From Cryobacterium zongtaii (GTDB lineage: Bacteria; Actinomycetota; Actinomycetes; Actinomycetales; Microbacteriaceae), in assembly GCF_002909375.1 (NCBI RefSeq), contig NZ_PPXD01000026.1:1-64000 (forward strand): 64,000 nucleotides of DNA, in the 5' to 3' direction. The position numbers and the translations under genes are program-made. How positions within the stretch are numbered: position 1 is the stretch's first letter; every line of letters begins with the position of its first letter. Positions 1-8,407 of the stretch are shown here, in pieces. The notes beneath the pieces were generated by a model. That model searched no databases, was not told the origin of the DNA, and saw only the letters and a list, made by a program, of their open reading frames with translations.

Positions 1-2
1 AC

Positions 3-278
3 GCGATTTGGCGGGAAACCCGACTCATCGGGCGAGCCTCGACGGTCAAGAGCACCACCGCGATTCTGCTCTCCGGCGAATCTCACGAAACCCCCAGTCT
101 CGGTCGCGGCATGGTGGAGCTGCCCGACGATCTCCGTGAAGGTGACCTGCTCGCCATCCCCTGTACGGGTGTTGTCGCCCTCCGCGATGTCCGCGCGAGG
201 CCGCAATTAGAAGACGACACGGTGACACCCCCCGAGCTTGACACCGCTGAATTGACCTGGCTGGCACAACTCGCATGA
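3..278 (+). CDS. C-terminal fragment (cut by window edge) of a PLP-decarboxylase-like barrel protein
   Basis: The reading frame enters from the left edge and ends at TGA 276-278, giving the last 91 residues. A stretch with LPDDL, GDLLAIP and GVVAL resembles the C-terminal beta-barrel of group IV PLP-dependent decarboxylases (diaminopimelate decarboxylase type), where a GDLL-V-GAY element lines the active site. The tyrosine of that GAY motif is not present here (TGVVAL). The next gene carries the same element, so the two look like tandem paralogues. Whether the missing N-terminus holds the PLP-binding TIM barrel cannot be seen. The family match is an inference from motif spacing; catalytic function is not claimed. 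Confidence 0.55.
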   Translation, partial: AIWRETRLIGRASTVKSTTAILLSGESHETPSLGRGMVELPDDLREGDLLAIPCTGVVALRDVRARPQLEDDTVTPPELDTAELTWLAQLA

Positions 279-318
279 ATCAACCACTGCAACCACAGAA
301 TCACAGCACGGAGGAATC

Positions 319-894
319 GTGACTCTCATGTCCAGCATCATGGCCCGGCGGACCCTGGCGCATCGGGCCTCGACGACCGAGTGCTGGCCGGCGGGCACGG
401 TGCATACCGAAGATGACCTCATCATCAACGGTGCTTCGCTGGTGCGCACCAGCAGCGACCAGACGCCCGCCGTTCGCATCGGCCCGGCCGGTAGCCTCTG
501 GGCGCAGCAGACCCCATCACCGCAACGATTCATCACGGTGCTGCTCACCCGGGTGGAAGAGACTGGTTTCACCGATTCGCACCGTCGTCTAGTCGTTTGG
601 GTCGACGCCGAGCTCGACCGCTGCCGCCCGATTCTGTCCGCGGCCCGTGTTGTCGGTCGGCGCAGCGTGGTTCACACGAAGCGCATGCAACTTCGTCCTC
701 GACCGAAGGACGACATGCAATGGGTGTGGCTACCGTCCGACGTGGCCGTCGGCGACCTCATCGCAGTTCCCTGCGAGGGAACCGTACCCCTCAGCGACGC
801 CCGTCGACACAGCCGCAATCCGGGCCGGCTCGGAGAGGAGCGTTCAGACGATCCGGATGATGATCTCCCTTTGGCCCGCGCGTGCTTGAAATGA
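319..894 (+). CDS. Stand-alone decarboxylase C-terminal-barrel-like protein
   Basis: This encodes 191 residues from a GTG with GGAGG four bases upstream; an ATG at 328 is an alternative start. Residues about 90-160 contain a VDAELDRCRPILSAA segment, a VVGRRS segment, then LPSDVAVGDLIAVPCEG. This order parallels the C-terminal barrel of diaminopimelate/ornithine-type decarboxylases (D-G-DN-RP, VVG-C-GD, GDL-GAY). The usual catalytic Cys-Glu-Ser-Gly-Asp and Gly-Ala-Tyr residues are replaced, and there is no room for the PLP-binding TIM barrel, so on its own it should not be an active decarboxylase. It follows a paralogous fragment and overlaps the next gene by ATGA, which suggests one operon. 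Possible roles include a subunit completing an active site in trans or a binding protein; none is established. Confidence 0.5.
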   Translation: MTLMSSIMARRTLAHRASTTECWPAGTVHTEDDLIINGASLVRTSSDQTPAVRIGPAGSLWAQQTPSPQRFITVLLTRVEETGFTDSHRRLVVWVDAELDRCRPILSAARVVGRRSVVHTKRMQLRPRPKDDMQWVWLPSDVAVGDLIAVPCEGTVPLSDARRHSRNPGRLGEERSDDPDDDLPLARACLK

Positions 895-1454
895 GACTCC
901 ACGCCGAACTGGTGGTGCCACCGATCACAGCGCCTTCGATCGTCCTCCGGGGCGACGAGATCGACACCCTGCGGGCCTTTGCACACATGCCGAACGTGCT
1001 TGCAACACCCCCGATCCCGGGCCGGACGTTCCGTCGCCGTGCAGTTAAAGCCGTTGCGACAGGCATCAATGCGACATCGCCCGAGCTAACAGTCCGAGGG
1101 TTGAGGTCCCGACTTCGATGGGAGCTGCTCCCAAGCCAGCGGCTGTGTGATTGGTTGCCCCACCTCAAACACATCATCCTCGTCGTTGCCGAACCGAAAC
1201 ACTTGCGGGAAAGCGTCATGCTCAAAGCTGCAGACGGGTTTGCTGAGTACGCCCACGCGCACTTGGAGCGTATCTGCGGTGCCTATATAACCGTGACGGT
1301 ACTGTTGGTGACCGATTGTGACCAACCCGGGTTGCTCGCAGAACGTATCGACCAGCGCGCCTCACGCAGCCCGCTCGAACCCTACCTGGCCCTACCATGG
1401 CGTTCCGTGGCGGAACAACCGATTCACCAGTCGGCTATCGCCGCGTACTGCTAA
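891..1454 (+). CDS. Hypothetical protein, translationally coupled to the barrel protein
   Basis: I place the start at ATG 891, which overlaps the upstream stop as ATGA; a GTG at 882 is also in frame. The product has 187 residues, is mostly hydrophilic and has no evident signal peptide or membrane segment. Residues about 95-160 show alternating hydrophobic strands (HIILVVAEP, ITVTVLLVTD), suggesting an alpha/beta fold. I recognise no family. Overlap and shared strand suggest that it works with the two decarboxylase-barrel-like proteins upstream. Confidence 0.55.
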   Translation: MRLHAELVVPPITAPSIVLRGDEIDTLRAFAHMPNVLATPPIPGRTFRRRAVKAVATGINATSPELTVRGLRSRLRWELLPSQRLCDWLPHLKHIILVVAEPKHLRESVMLKAADGFAEYAHAHLERICGAYITVTVLLVTDCDQPGLLAERIDQRASRSPLEPYLALPWRSVAEQPIHQSAIAAYC

Positions 1455-1516
1455 ACCATAGCCACCAGTCTTGATTCCACGAGAGCCTCCAGCTCCCGGG
1501 GAAAGAGAGTTGGTGG

Positions 1517-1957
1517 CTACCGGTCGTTGCTGGCCGCAGCGAGATGTACCTGGGCGTTCGTGAGGACGTCCCACCACCCCACCTCGTGCTCCGCGGGTGA
1601 TGAAACCCCGCTGACAAGCGCCGCGTCAGCACTGGTCATCGTCGCGGCCAGCGTCGCCAGGTACTGGCACTCGAGAGCGTGCCCGGCATCGGGCACCAGG
1701 TTAGATCTCGCCGCCGTTAGCTCGAGCACCTGCCCGTGAACCGGGCCGGCACATCGGGCCACGGCGACAGTTCCAAGAACATAGGACGTGACACAGGCCA
1801 TGATGATCACCAGCCTCGACGCACGAGCCGCACCGAGCGAAATTAGAAGTCCAAGAACACCCGCCACGCCCAACACCATCCAGCCACGCCACAGGCGAAC
1901 CCAGCGACGTTGCGGCGCCGAAACTCCCGGCGGGTACAACACGAGACGTTGGCCCAC
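1517..1957 (-). CDS. Small two-helix membrane protein, unknown function
   Basis: The gene encodes 146 residues from a GTG at 1957; the frame stays open further upstream without another obvious start. A basic patch (RRWVRLWRGW) is followed by two hydrophobic segments at about residues 26-45 and 48-65, then a soluble tail of about 80 residues with a conserved-looking EVGWWDVL motif. The protein is probably anchored in the membrane with a cytoplasmic N-terminus. It is convergent with the operon at 3-1454. I cannot name the family with confidence and no role can be inferred from neighbours. Confidence 0.55.
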   Translation of the reverse strand: MGQRLVLYPPGVSAPQRRWVRLWRGWMVLGVAGVLGLLISLGAARASRLVIIMACVTSYVLGTVAVARCAGPVHGQVLELTAARSNLVPDAGHALECQYLATLAATMTSADAALVSGVSSPAEHEVGWWDVLTNAQVHLAAASNDR

Positions 1958-2547
1958 GCTGCCATACCGGCTGACCGAGACCGTGTAGGCTCTCCATCTG
2001 CACTGCCCTTTAAGGACAGGGGAAAGTCATTGGCAAAGCCGGCTTTTCGAACGAAGCGTTCGCGCACTATTCACCTCATAACCCTCGACCCAGAATCGCG
2101 TGGCTTTAGCGACTCCTACGGAACCCGCGCACCGAATACGGAAATCCTGACGGCTTCCCTACAGGTCGTGCGGACGGCCACGGACGGCCTCTCCATTTCG
2201 GCGGAATGCCTGACAATCCCTAGCCCTTCGTCATGACGCAATCCCAGCGAATTACGTTACGGATGACTGCGCAGCACTCGCCCGCTGATTCAAGAGATAT
2301 GTCAAATGATATGTCGCTGATAGTCGTGATTATGGCAACAAGTAGCCTATATCTTCGCATTTGAGTGTGAATACGACAGCTCGACCCCTCTCCAGCGGAA
2401 CAGGTTTGGCGGTCCGAACGATGGCACTGTCAACTGGCGCCACCGTTCTGCGCGAAGTCGGGCTCTTCCCAGCTGCCGTTGGGATGACGGGCGGTATGGG
2501 ACTTTCGGCGGGGGTGCGCGTCCCGCTGCGTCGATATCGTCAATCTC
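1958..2547. other. Intergenic stretch without a convincing gene
   Basis: About 590 bases lie between the membrane protein and the Cys-rich protein. Part of it (about 2260-2360) is noticeably AT-richer than the surroundings and could hold the promoter for the gene at 2548. A short frame at 2361-2555 overlaps that gene start but resembles nothing I know and is not called. Confidence 0.4.
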
Positions 2548-2943
2548 ATGCTTGATGTCACGGACACCCTAATTCAAGAACGAATACGTACCTGCGAGAA
2601 CGCGTGCGCAGAGCTGATTGCGGTGAGTGAACTCTGTGCTGCCGAGTGCTTAGCCTTGACCGGTGATGAAGAGATCACCGCGTGTTTCACGGCCGACCTA
2701 AACTGCGTGGAAATCGGGATAGTGACAACGAGAGTGTTGTCTTGGACGACGCGCCCTAATCATGCAGCTGCTATCGCCGCTCTGGAAGCGTGCGAGGAAG
2801 CTTGCATGGAGTCAGTCGTAGCATGTGAACGGATGGCTCAGCTCTTTAGCGGCTGGAAACTCTGCACCGATGTATGTCACCGCGTGAGCAACGCCTGTGC
2901 AGAACTACAAGTCGCCCTCTCCATGGCTGAGAGTGAAGGATAA
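2548..2943 (+). CDS. Four-helix-bundle Cys-rich copper-storage-like protein (DUF326/Csp type)
   Basis: The product has 131 residues and twelve cysteines arranged along predicted helices: TCENAC, ELCAAEC, ACFTADLNC, ACEEAC, VAC, LCTDVC and NAC. This spacing matches the Csp/DUF326 family, in which Cys side chains line the core of a four-helix bundle and bind Cu(I) in the cytosol. There is no signal peptide, so a cytosolic form is expected. Typical members have more Cys and His residues; several positions here are Val, Ile or Ser, so capacity may be reduced. No clear ribosome site precedes ATG 2548. No copper exporter or copper regulator is adjacent. Confidence 0.75.
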   Translation: MLDVTDTLIQERIRTCENACAELIAVSELCAAECLALTGDEEITACFTADLNCVEIGIVTTRVLSWTTRPNHAAAIAALEACEEACMESVVACERMAQLFSGWKLCTDVCHRVSNACAELQVALSMAESEG

Positions 2944-3455
2944 CGCCTCCATGAACGAGCGCAGTAGCGGTAGACCCATCGACGTCTTCACGGCGGATGC
3001 TCCCCACGGATCTTGTATATCACGACTTGGGTTCCCGGAACCGTTCTGGGAGAGTACGCAGTTGACCGGGTGGTCCTCGTTGCGAGGCACAGGTGGCGCC
3101 ATCAAAGGTGCCCGTGCGTGATCCTCAGCACGGGCAGTTCCTCTACGCCTAGGACCGTTTCGATGCACCACGTGCATCATCCGGGCCATCCCCGGCCTCA
3201 ACAGGCCCGACCTGACAGCGGCACACCAGGTGACCTATTGCTGCCCGGTGATGGTTGTGGCTATCGGAAATCCGCGCGCTCCGGCGCCTGCAGCAGGTGT
3301 CACCGTCGATTGCGGGCAGTTCGTCGGTTGCGGTGTTTTCTCTGTTCTCGTCCATTTGGCTGCGTATCCTCACCGGTCACTCCTGGCGGTAGGTGACCCG
3401 CGATGTTCGATTGTCCGGCCGGCATTCACACGGCACGGCCGACGCTGCCCCGCCG
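2944..3455. other. Intergenic stretch, no gene recognised
   Basis: About 510 bases separate the copper-storage-like gene from the cupin end of the large minus-strand operon. Short open frames exist on both strands but none shows family motifs, a ribosome site and plausible codon use together. Confidence 0.4.
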
Positions 3456-3959
3456 CTACTCCATCGAGAAGTCGGCGAAATCGAAGCCGGGTGATACCAG
3501 GCAGCTGACCAGAGCGTCGTGCTCGCTCGGGACTGTGCGCTGCCAGACGTCGGCGCCGATGATCACCTGGGTGCGTTCCCCGCGCAGCAGCCGGCCGCCG
3601 AGGATCGCGGTCACCTCGGTGTCGGGCTCGTCGCCGGAGCCGCCGAGCTCGAGTTCCACGGTGCCCTGGCCGTTCCAGATCCAGATCTCGGTCGACGACA
3701 CCCGGTGCCAGGCGGAGAACTCCCCCGCCGGCAGGAGGAAGTGGATGAGGGTGGCCGCAGGCCGGATGCGCTCCGTCCCGTCGGCATCCGTGAGCGTCAC
3801 CGGCACCGGCGAGGTCCAGGTGCGCCGGTACCACCCGCCCTCCGGGTGCGGTTCGAGACCGAGTTCCACGGCCAGCGCCGGGCGCTCCAAACGTTCAATG
3901 AAATCGCCGGAGGCCGTGCGGCGGATGGCGAGCCTGCTGTTCAGTTCGTGCGTTGCCAT
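3456..3959 (-). CDS. Cupin domain protein (DUF985/cupin_5 type)
   Basis: This 167-residue protein is a single-domain cupin. It begins with an ELGLEPHPEGGWYRRTW segment, then has a LIHFLLPAGEFSAWHRV strand pair and the WIWNGQGTVELEL metal-barrel region, the order seen in DUF985/cupin_5 proteins. His residues in PHPEGG and AWHRV are candidate ligands. It is the last gene of the LacI-controlled operon and overlaps the amidohydrolase upstream by 19 bases, so translation is probably coupled. Family members are poorly characterised; a role in handling a sugar or nucleoside breakdown product is only inferred from context. Confidence 0.8.
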   Translation of the reverse strand: MATHELNSRLAIRRTASGDFIERLERPALAVELGLEPHPEGGWYRRTWTSPVPVTLTDADGTERIRPAATLIHFLLPAGEFSAWHRVSSTEIWIWNGQGTVELELGGSGDEPDTEVTAILGGRLLRGERTQVIIGADVWQRTVPSEHDALVSCLVSPGFDFADFSME

Positions 3960-5278
3960 CGGATGTCTCCCGAGATAATCGTTGCCTGGTTGTGTCCGTC
4001 GCCCGCTTCGACGATGGCGGCGACCACGTCGTGGGCAGTGGGCGCAAGGGTATCAAGCACCGCGAAATCGGCGAGTGCTCCCAAAGCGAGGCTACCGATC
4101 CGATGCTCGCCTGAGTCCATTCCCATCGCCACGGCCCCGCCGAGGGTGGCCGCGCGCAGCAGCTTGCTGTGCAGGTCGGCGTCGGCGTAACCCTGGGTGC
4201 GGGCCAGCGTGTACAGCGCCGCGACGTCACCCATCAGGTCGAGCGACGGCGTTGACGAGAGCGAATCGGTGCCGACGGCGATGAGATTGCCCTCCCGCAG
4301 GTACGCGGCGACGGGTGCCTCGTCGAGGCCGATCACGGCGTTGGAGCGCGGGCAGAGTGCGACAGCGGTGTGGGTGCGGCGCAGGATGGCGCGGTCGTCG
4401 GCGTCGGCGTAGATGCCGTGCGCGATGTGGCAGTCGGGGCCGAGTGCACCGATCGATTCGGCGTAGGACACGGGTCGTTGCTGGGTGCCGCCGCCGCGCA
4501 GTAGCGCGAACTCGCCGTAGCCCCAGGTGCGCCACTGGTCGGCCAGCTGGCCGGTGCCGCTGAGGGTGTATTCGGCTTCCCAGGCGGACTCGGCTAGGTG
4601 CATGTGACGGCGCACGCCGAGTTCTTCGGACAGGGTCGACAGGTCACGGATGACGTCGGTGTCGAGGGAGTACGGCGCGTGCGGGGAGAGTCCGAGGAAG
4701 TCACGGGGTCTGGTGCCGAGCCGGGTGATGGTCTCGGTGCGGCCCCTGGTCATCCACTCGTCGGTGAGCCAGCTCATCAGTTCCCAGTAGGCGATGCCGT
4801 GCATCTGGCCGTGTTTGAGCACTTCGAGGGCTTCGGTGTCTGTGACGATGTCGCTGATGGCCGTCGTTCCCGCGGCGAGGGCGATGGCGAGGCCGTCTGC
4901 GGCGGATTGGCCCCAGTCGTGCGGCTCTTCGTAGACCACCTGGAAGGCGCGTGACCAGTCTTCGAAGCCGGCGTAGACGCCTCGGCCGACGTCGGCCATG
5001 CAGGTGTACTGCAGGTGCGAGTGCGCGTTCACGTGGCCGGGCATGAGTACGCCCTCCCAGGCGTGTTCGCCCCAGTCGGTTCCGATGCGACGCAGGTCGC
5101 TGGTGAGTTCTGTTGCCGGTCCGACGGCGCTGATGCGACCGTCGATCACGAGCACGGCGCCGTCGCGGATGGGCTCCCGGGTGACGGGCACCACCCAGGG
5201 GGCCGTATGCAGCTGCGGGCGGGTGCGAGGCCGATCGGTGGTGGTGGGCGAACTGCCGAGGCTGTTCAGAAAATCCAT
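3941..5278 (-). CDS. Amidohydrolase, SAH/MTA/TRZ-ATZ deaminase type
   Basis: This 445-residue protein has the metal-dependent amidohydrolase layout: the HAHSH-type pair at His86 and His88, HMH near residues 225-227, HGIY with His287, and GTDSLSS with Asp338. This set supports one divalent metal and a hydrolytic deamination or dechlorination, as in S-adenosylhomocysteine/methylthioadenosine deaminases and the TRZ/ATZ group. The length is normal for that group. It overlaps the ECF T component by 13 bases and the cupin by 19. Next to SAH hydrolase-like genes, a purine nucleoside or SAH-related deaminase is a reasonable inference, but the substrate is unproven. Confidence 0.85.
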   Translation of the reverse strand: MDFLNSLGSSPTTTDRPRTRPQLHTAPWVVPVTREPIRDGAVLVIDGRISAVGPATELTSDLRRIGTDWGEHAWEGVLMPGHVNAHSHLQYTCMADVGRGVYAGFEDWSRAFQVVYEEPHDWGQSAADGLAIALAAGTTAISDIVTDTEALEVLKHGQMHGIAYWELMSWLTDEWMTRGRTETITRLGTRPRDFLGLSPHAPYSLDTDVIRDLSTLSEELGVRRHMHLAESAWEAEYTLSGTGQLADQWRTWGYGEFALLRGGGTQQRPVSYAESIGALGPDCHIAHGIYADADDRAILRRTHTAVALCPRSNAVIGLDEAPVAAYLREGNLIAVGTDSLSSTPSLDLMGDVAALYTLARTQGYADADLHSKLLRAATLGGAVAMGMDSGEHRIGSLALGALADFAVLDTLAPTAHDVVAAIVEAGDGHNQATIISGDIRWQRTN

Positions 5279-6090
5279 AGTGCGGGCATCCGTCCGGTGA
5301 GACTGGCGGTCGTGGCGAGCAGGGCGAGAAGGAGGAAGAACCCGACGACGAGGTAGTCGACGGCGCCGAACCGGAGTTGGCGCAGCCAGGTGCGTTTTTG
5401 GGTGCCGAAGCCGCGCAGGTCGAGGGCATCGACGACATCCTCGGCATCGATGAAAGAGTTGACGGTGACCGGCACCATCAGTGGGCGCAACTGCAGCACC
5501 TTCTTGATCGGATTGTGGGTGGGCGGCGGCTCGTAGCCACGCAGCCGCTGGGCGGCGATGGTCTCCGCCAGGCTCGCGGCGGTCGACGGCAGGAATTTGA
5601 AGGTGAGGTCGATGCCGTAGGCGAATCGGCTGGGCAGACCGAGCCTGGCGAATGCCACGGCGAGGTCGCCGGGGCGGATCGAGAACGCCAACGGGAAGCC
5701 GGTGGCCGCGATCGCCAGAAACCGCAGGGTGAGGTTGGTGGCGTAGGAGATGCTGCCGATGGTGACGGGCACGCCGATCAGCGGAATGGTGGCTAGGGTG
5801 GCGTTGTCATCCGAGGTGGCCGACGCCTGGGCGCCGACGATGATGCCGTTGATGCCGGCCATGATCAGCACGAAGACCAGCACGAAGGTCCAGTTAGAGC
5901 GAACTTCCCGTAAGGGGATGCGGGCGCTGGCGTAATAGGCGAAGGCGATCACCACGAGCGCCGCCATCACCCGCAGGTCTTCAACCTGCGCGGCGACGAC
6001 CACGGTCAGCGCGGGAACACCGATGAGCACGCGGGGATCCCGCCGGCCGAGGAACGACCGGCCGGCGAGATACCGCGGGGATACCTCCAC
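5266..6090 (-). CDS. ecfT: ECF transporter T component (transmembrane coupling protein)
   Basis: This 274-residue membrane protein has several hydrophobic helices and the two Arg-Gly coupling motifs of the EcfT/CbiQ family (LRGYEP near residue 173 and LRGFG near 216), which contact the two ATPases. It starts at GTG 6090, sharing one base with the S-component stop. It lies between the S component and the amidohydrolase in the same operon. With its own ATPases and a single S gene next to it, this looks like a dedicated group I ECF transporter rather than a shared energising module. Confidence 0.88.
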   Translation of the reverse strand: MEVSPRYLAGRSFLGRRDPRVLIGVPALTVVVAAQVEDLRVMAALVVIAFAYYASARIPLREVRSNWTFVLVFVLIMAGINGIIVGAQASATSDDNATLATIPLIGVPVTIGSISYATNLTLRFLAIAATGFPLAFSIRPGDLAVAFARLGLPSRFAYGIDLTFKFLPSTAASLAETIAAQRLRGYEPPPTHNPIKKVLQLRPLMVPVTVNSFIDAEDVVDALDLRGFGTQKRTWLRQLRFGAVDYLVVGFFLLLALLATTASLTGRMPALWIF

Positions 6091-6659
6091 TAGCGCCCGG
6101 CGAGGTTCTGCAGGGGCTTCCAGGCCTGGTCGAGCACCGGCGCGATTATGACAACGGCGATCGAGGTGGAGATGACGGCCGGAATGTACGCGCCGAAGAA
6201 CCAGTACTCGAAGGTGTTGCCCAGCAGCAGGTCGGTGGCGGTGAACAGCAGGCCGACGATCACGGCGACGAACGCGATGAGGGCGACGCGGAGGATCTGC
6301 GCGCCGGTCTTCTTGGGTTCGGGAGTGTAGAAGGCGATCAGGCCGGTCACGAGGCCGATGAAGCCGTTAGCCAGGCTCCAGTTCCAGTAGGTGAGAAAGC
6401 CGAAGCCCTGGATCTGGTCGACGAGCGCGTTGCCGACGGCGCCGGTGAAGAAGCCCGCGATCGGGCCGAACCGGGCGCCGACGAACGGGATGATCGCGAT
6501 GGCCGGGCGGATGGCGACGTTGGCCGTGCCGGGGATAATGAAGCTGAGTACGCCGAGGGCGCCGTACAGGGCGGCACCGATGGCGCCGAACACGATGGTG
6601 CGGGAACTGACGATCCAGGGGGTGCGGTTGCGGCGCTCTGTGGCTGTTGCGGTGCTCAT
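6090..6659 (-). CDS. ECF transporter S component (substrate-binding membrane protein)
   Basis: This 189-residue protein has about six hydrophobic segments and an N-terminal cytoplasmic stretch (residues 1-20). The GAIGAALYGALG helix carries the small-residue pattern used for packing against EcfT, and FTGAVGNALVDQ follows in the typical position. It is the specificity subunit. No signature of BioY, ThiT, RibU or another named S family is evident. The operon contains SAH hydrolase-like enzymes and a deaminase, so the ligand may be S-adenosylhomocysteine, a methylthio-nucleoside or a related nucleoside; this is inference from context only. It is separated from the ATPase gene by 92 bases. Confidence 0.85.
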   Translation of the reverse strand: MSTATATERRNRTPWIVSSRTIVFGAIGAALYGALGVLSFIIPGTANVAIRPAIAIIPFVGARFGPIAGFFTGAVGNALVDQIQGFGFLTYWNWSLANGFIGLVTGLIAFYTPEPKKTGAQILRVALIAFVAVIVGLLFTATDLLLGNTFEYWFFGAYIPAVISTSIAVVIIAPVLDQAWKPLQNLAGR

Positions 6660-6751
6660 GGGTGGGTCCTTTCGGTCGGGGCGAAGCAGAGGGAACGATC
6701 GGTGGTGAAACGGTGCGGATGCTACGGGCGAGACGGGTGCGGGTGCTGCTG

Positions 6752-8407
6752 TCAGGGAGCGGGTACGGGTGGGGCGCCGGCAACCTGGCGGGCCAGGTCC
6801 CAGGCGCGGGGCATTCGGCCGCTGCGGGGGCCGTGTTCACGGGCGGCCCGCACATAGTCGGTCTCTCGCAGCACACCGGTGCCGCCGACGACGGTGTGCC
6901 ACAGGCCCGTGTCGTGCACGATCGCGGCAGGAGTGTCGTCGGCCACGATGCATCCGTCGCTGACCACGAGTACGCGGTCGGCCCTGGACAGCGCCATGTC
7001 GATGTCGTGGGTGATGAAGTAGATGCTGTCGATACCAGGCAGGTCCCAGATGGCGTCCAGGAAGTGGGTGGCGCTGCGCTCATCCTGGCCCGCGGTGGGT
7101 TCGTCCAGAATCAGGGTGCGCGGCTGCAGAGTGAGGGCGAGTGCCACGGCGAGCCGACGCTGCTGGCCGAAGGAGAGGGTGCGCGGCGGCCGAGAGAGGA
7201 TCTCGGGTTCCTCGTGCAGCAGCACCGCCTCGAGGGCCACCCTGGAGATCTCCAAGGTCTCTGCCTCGGTGCGGCCGAGGTTCTTCGGGCCGAAGGTGAG
7301 TTCGGCGGCGACGGTGTCACTGAACAACGCCTGGGCGGGATTCTGGAACAGGTAACCGCAGATGGCGACGAGGTCCTTGGCACCCAGGGTCTCCACGGGC
7401 ACGTCGTCGAGCAACACCTCACCGGAGAGGGGTTCGACTAGGCCGACGGCGGCGCGCAGCAGGGTCGATTTTCCGGCGCCGTTGTGGCCGAGGATGGCGA
7501 CCCGCTCCCCCGCGTGCAGCCGGGTGGTGACGTCGGAGAGGATTGTGGTGCGGCCGTAGCCGAGGTGAGCGTCGACGAATTCCAGCCGGGATGCGCCCGC
7601 GGTGGCGCAGTCGGGTTCCGGCACCACAGGCAGCCCGTCCGGTTCGCTGCGGTGCCGGTCGACGAGGGTTCTGAACGGCAGTTTGACGGCCTGCGGTGAG
7701 GCCACGGCAAGGAAGCCGGCCAGGTCGCCGCTGTACCGGGTGGCGCCCTGGTCGAGGTAGAGCACTAGGTCCGGCGCCAGGGCCACGATCTCGTCGACCC
7801 TGTGCTCCACGATGAGGGCGGCGCCGCCGCCGCGCACGTATTCCCGCACGGCGTCGAGCAGCCGGTGAGAGGCATCCGGGTCGAGATTGGCGAGGGGTTC
7901 GTCGACGATGATCAGCGCGGGCTCGAGAATGAGGATGCCGGCAAACGCGACCAGTTGCAGCTGGCCGCCGGAGAGCTCGTGCGGGGCGCTCTCGAGCAGA
8001 TCTTCAATGCCCAGTCGGCGAGCAACGGCCTGGGCGCGGCTCAGGATCTCGGCCGGACGAACGCCGCGGTTCTCCAGGCCGAAGGCCAGCTCGGCGAGGA
8101 CCGAGTGGCCGACCACCTGCTTGGCCGGGTTCTGAAGCAGGGTGCCGACGGTGTCGGCGATGCCGCGCAAGGAAACCGCGGTCGCGTCCTGTCCGTTGAC
8201 CAGGACGTCGCCGCTGACCTCCGCCCGGTACGAGCGGGGCACAAGTCCGTTGACCACGCGCAGCAGGGTGCTCTTGCCACAGCCGGAGGGCCCCGCCACC
8301 AGCACGATCTCGCCGGCGGAAATGCTCACGGTGGCGTCGACCAGCGCGGGCCTGACGGCAGACCGGTAGGTGACGGTGACCCCCTGCAGCTCCACAAGGG
8401 CGGTCAT
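6752..8407 (-). CDS. ECF transporter fused double ATPase (EcfA1-EcfA2)
   Basis: This 551-residue protein is a fusion of two ABC ATPase domains. Domain 1 has Walker A GPSGCGKST at 39-47, an LSGGQ signature and a DEP Walker B. Domain 2 has GHNGAGKST near residue 310, a modified signature LSFGQQ and LILDEP. Actinobacterial ECF systems often carry such a fused pair, which drives the EcfT/S complex. The start overlaps the SAH hydrolase-like stop as ATGA. Presence in the same operon as S and T components makes a complete transporter. Confidence 0.9.
   Translation of the reverse strand: MTALVELQGVTVTYRSAVRPALVDATVSISAGEIVLVAGPSGCGKSTLLRVVNGLVPRSYRAEVSGDVLVNGQDATAVSLRGIADTVGTLLQNPAKQVVGHSVLAELAFGLENRGVRPAEILSRAQAVARRLGIEDLLESAPHELSGGQLQLVAFAGILILEPALIIVDEPLANLDPDASHRLLDAVREYVRGGGAALIVEHRVDEIVALAPDLVLYLDQGATRYSGDLAGFLAVASPQAVKLPFRTLVDRHRSEPDGLPVVPEPDCATAGASRLEFVDAHLGYGRTTILSDVTTRLHAGERVAILGHNGAGKSTLLRAAVGLVEPLSGEVLLDDVPVETLGAKDLVAICGYLFQNPAQALFSDTVAAELTFGPKNLGRTEAETLEISRVALEAVLLHEEPEILSRPPRTLSFGQQRRLAVALALTLQPRTLILDEPTAGQDERSATHFLDAIWDLPGIDSIYFITHDIDMALSRADRVLVVSDGCIVADDTPAAIVHDTGLWHTVVGGTGVLRETDYVRAAREHGPRSGRMPRAWDLARQVAGAPPVPAP

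Noticed and set aside
2361-2555. Small 64-residue frame overlapping the copper-storage-like gene
   Set aside because: No ribosome site or family motif, and composition looks like chance; the overlap with a good gene start argues against it.
6660-6751. Riboswitch between the ECF ATPase and S-component genes
   Set aside because: The 92-base gap shows no conserved structure that I could match to a SAH, SAM or vitamin riboswitch.
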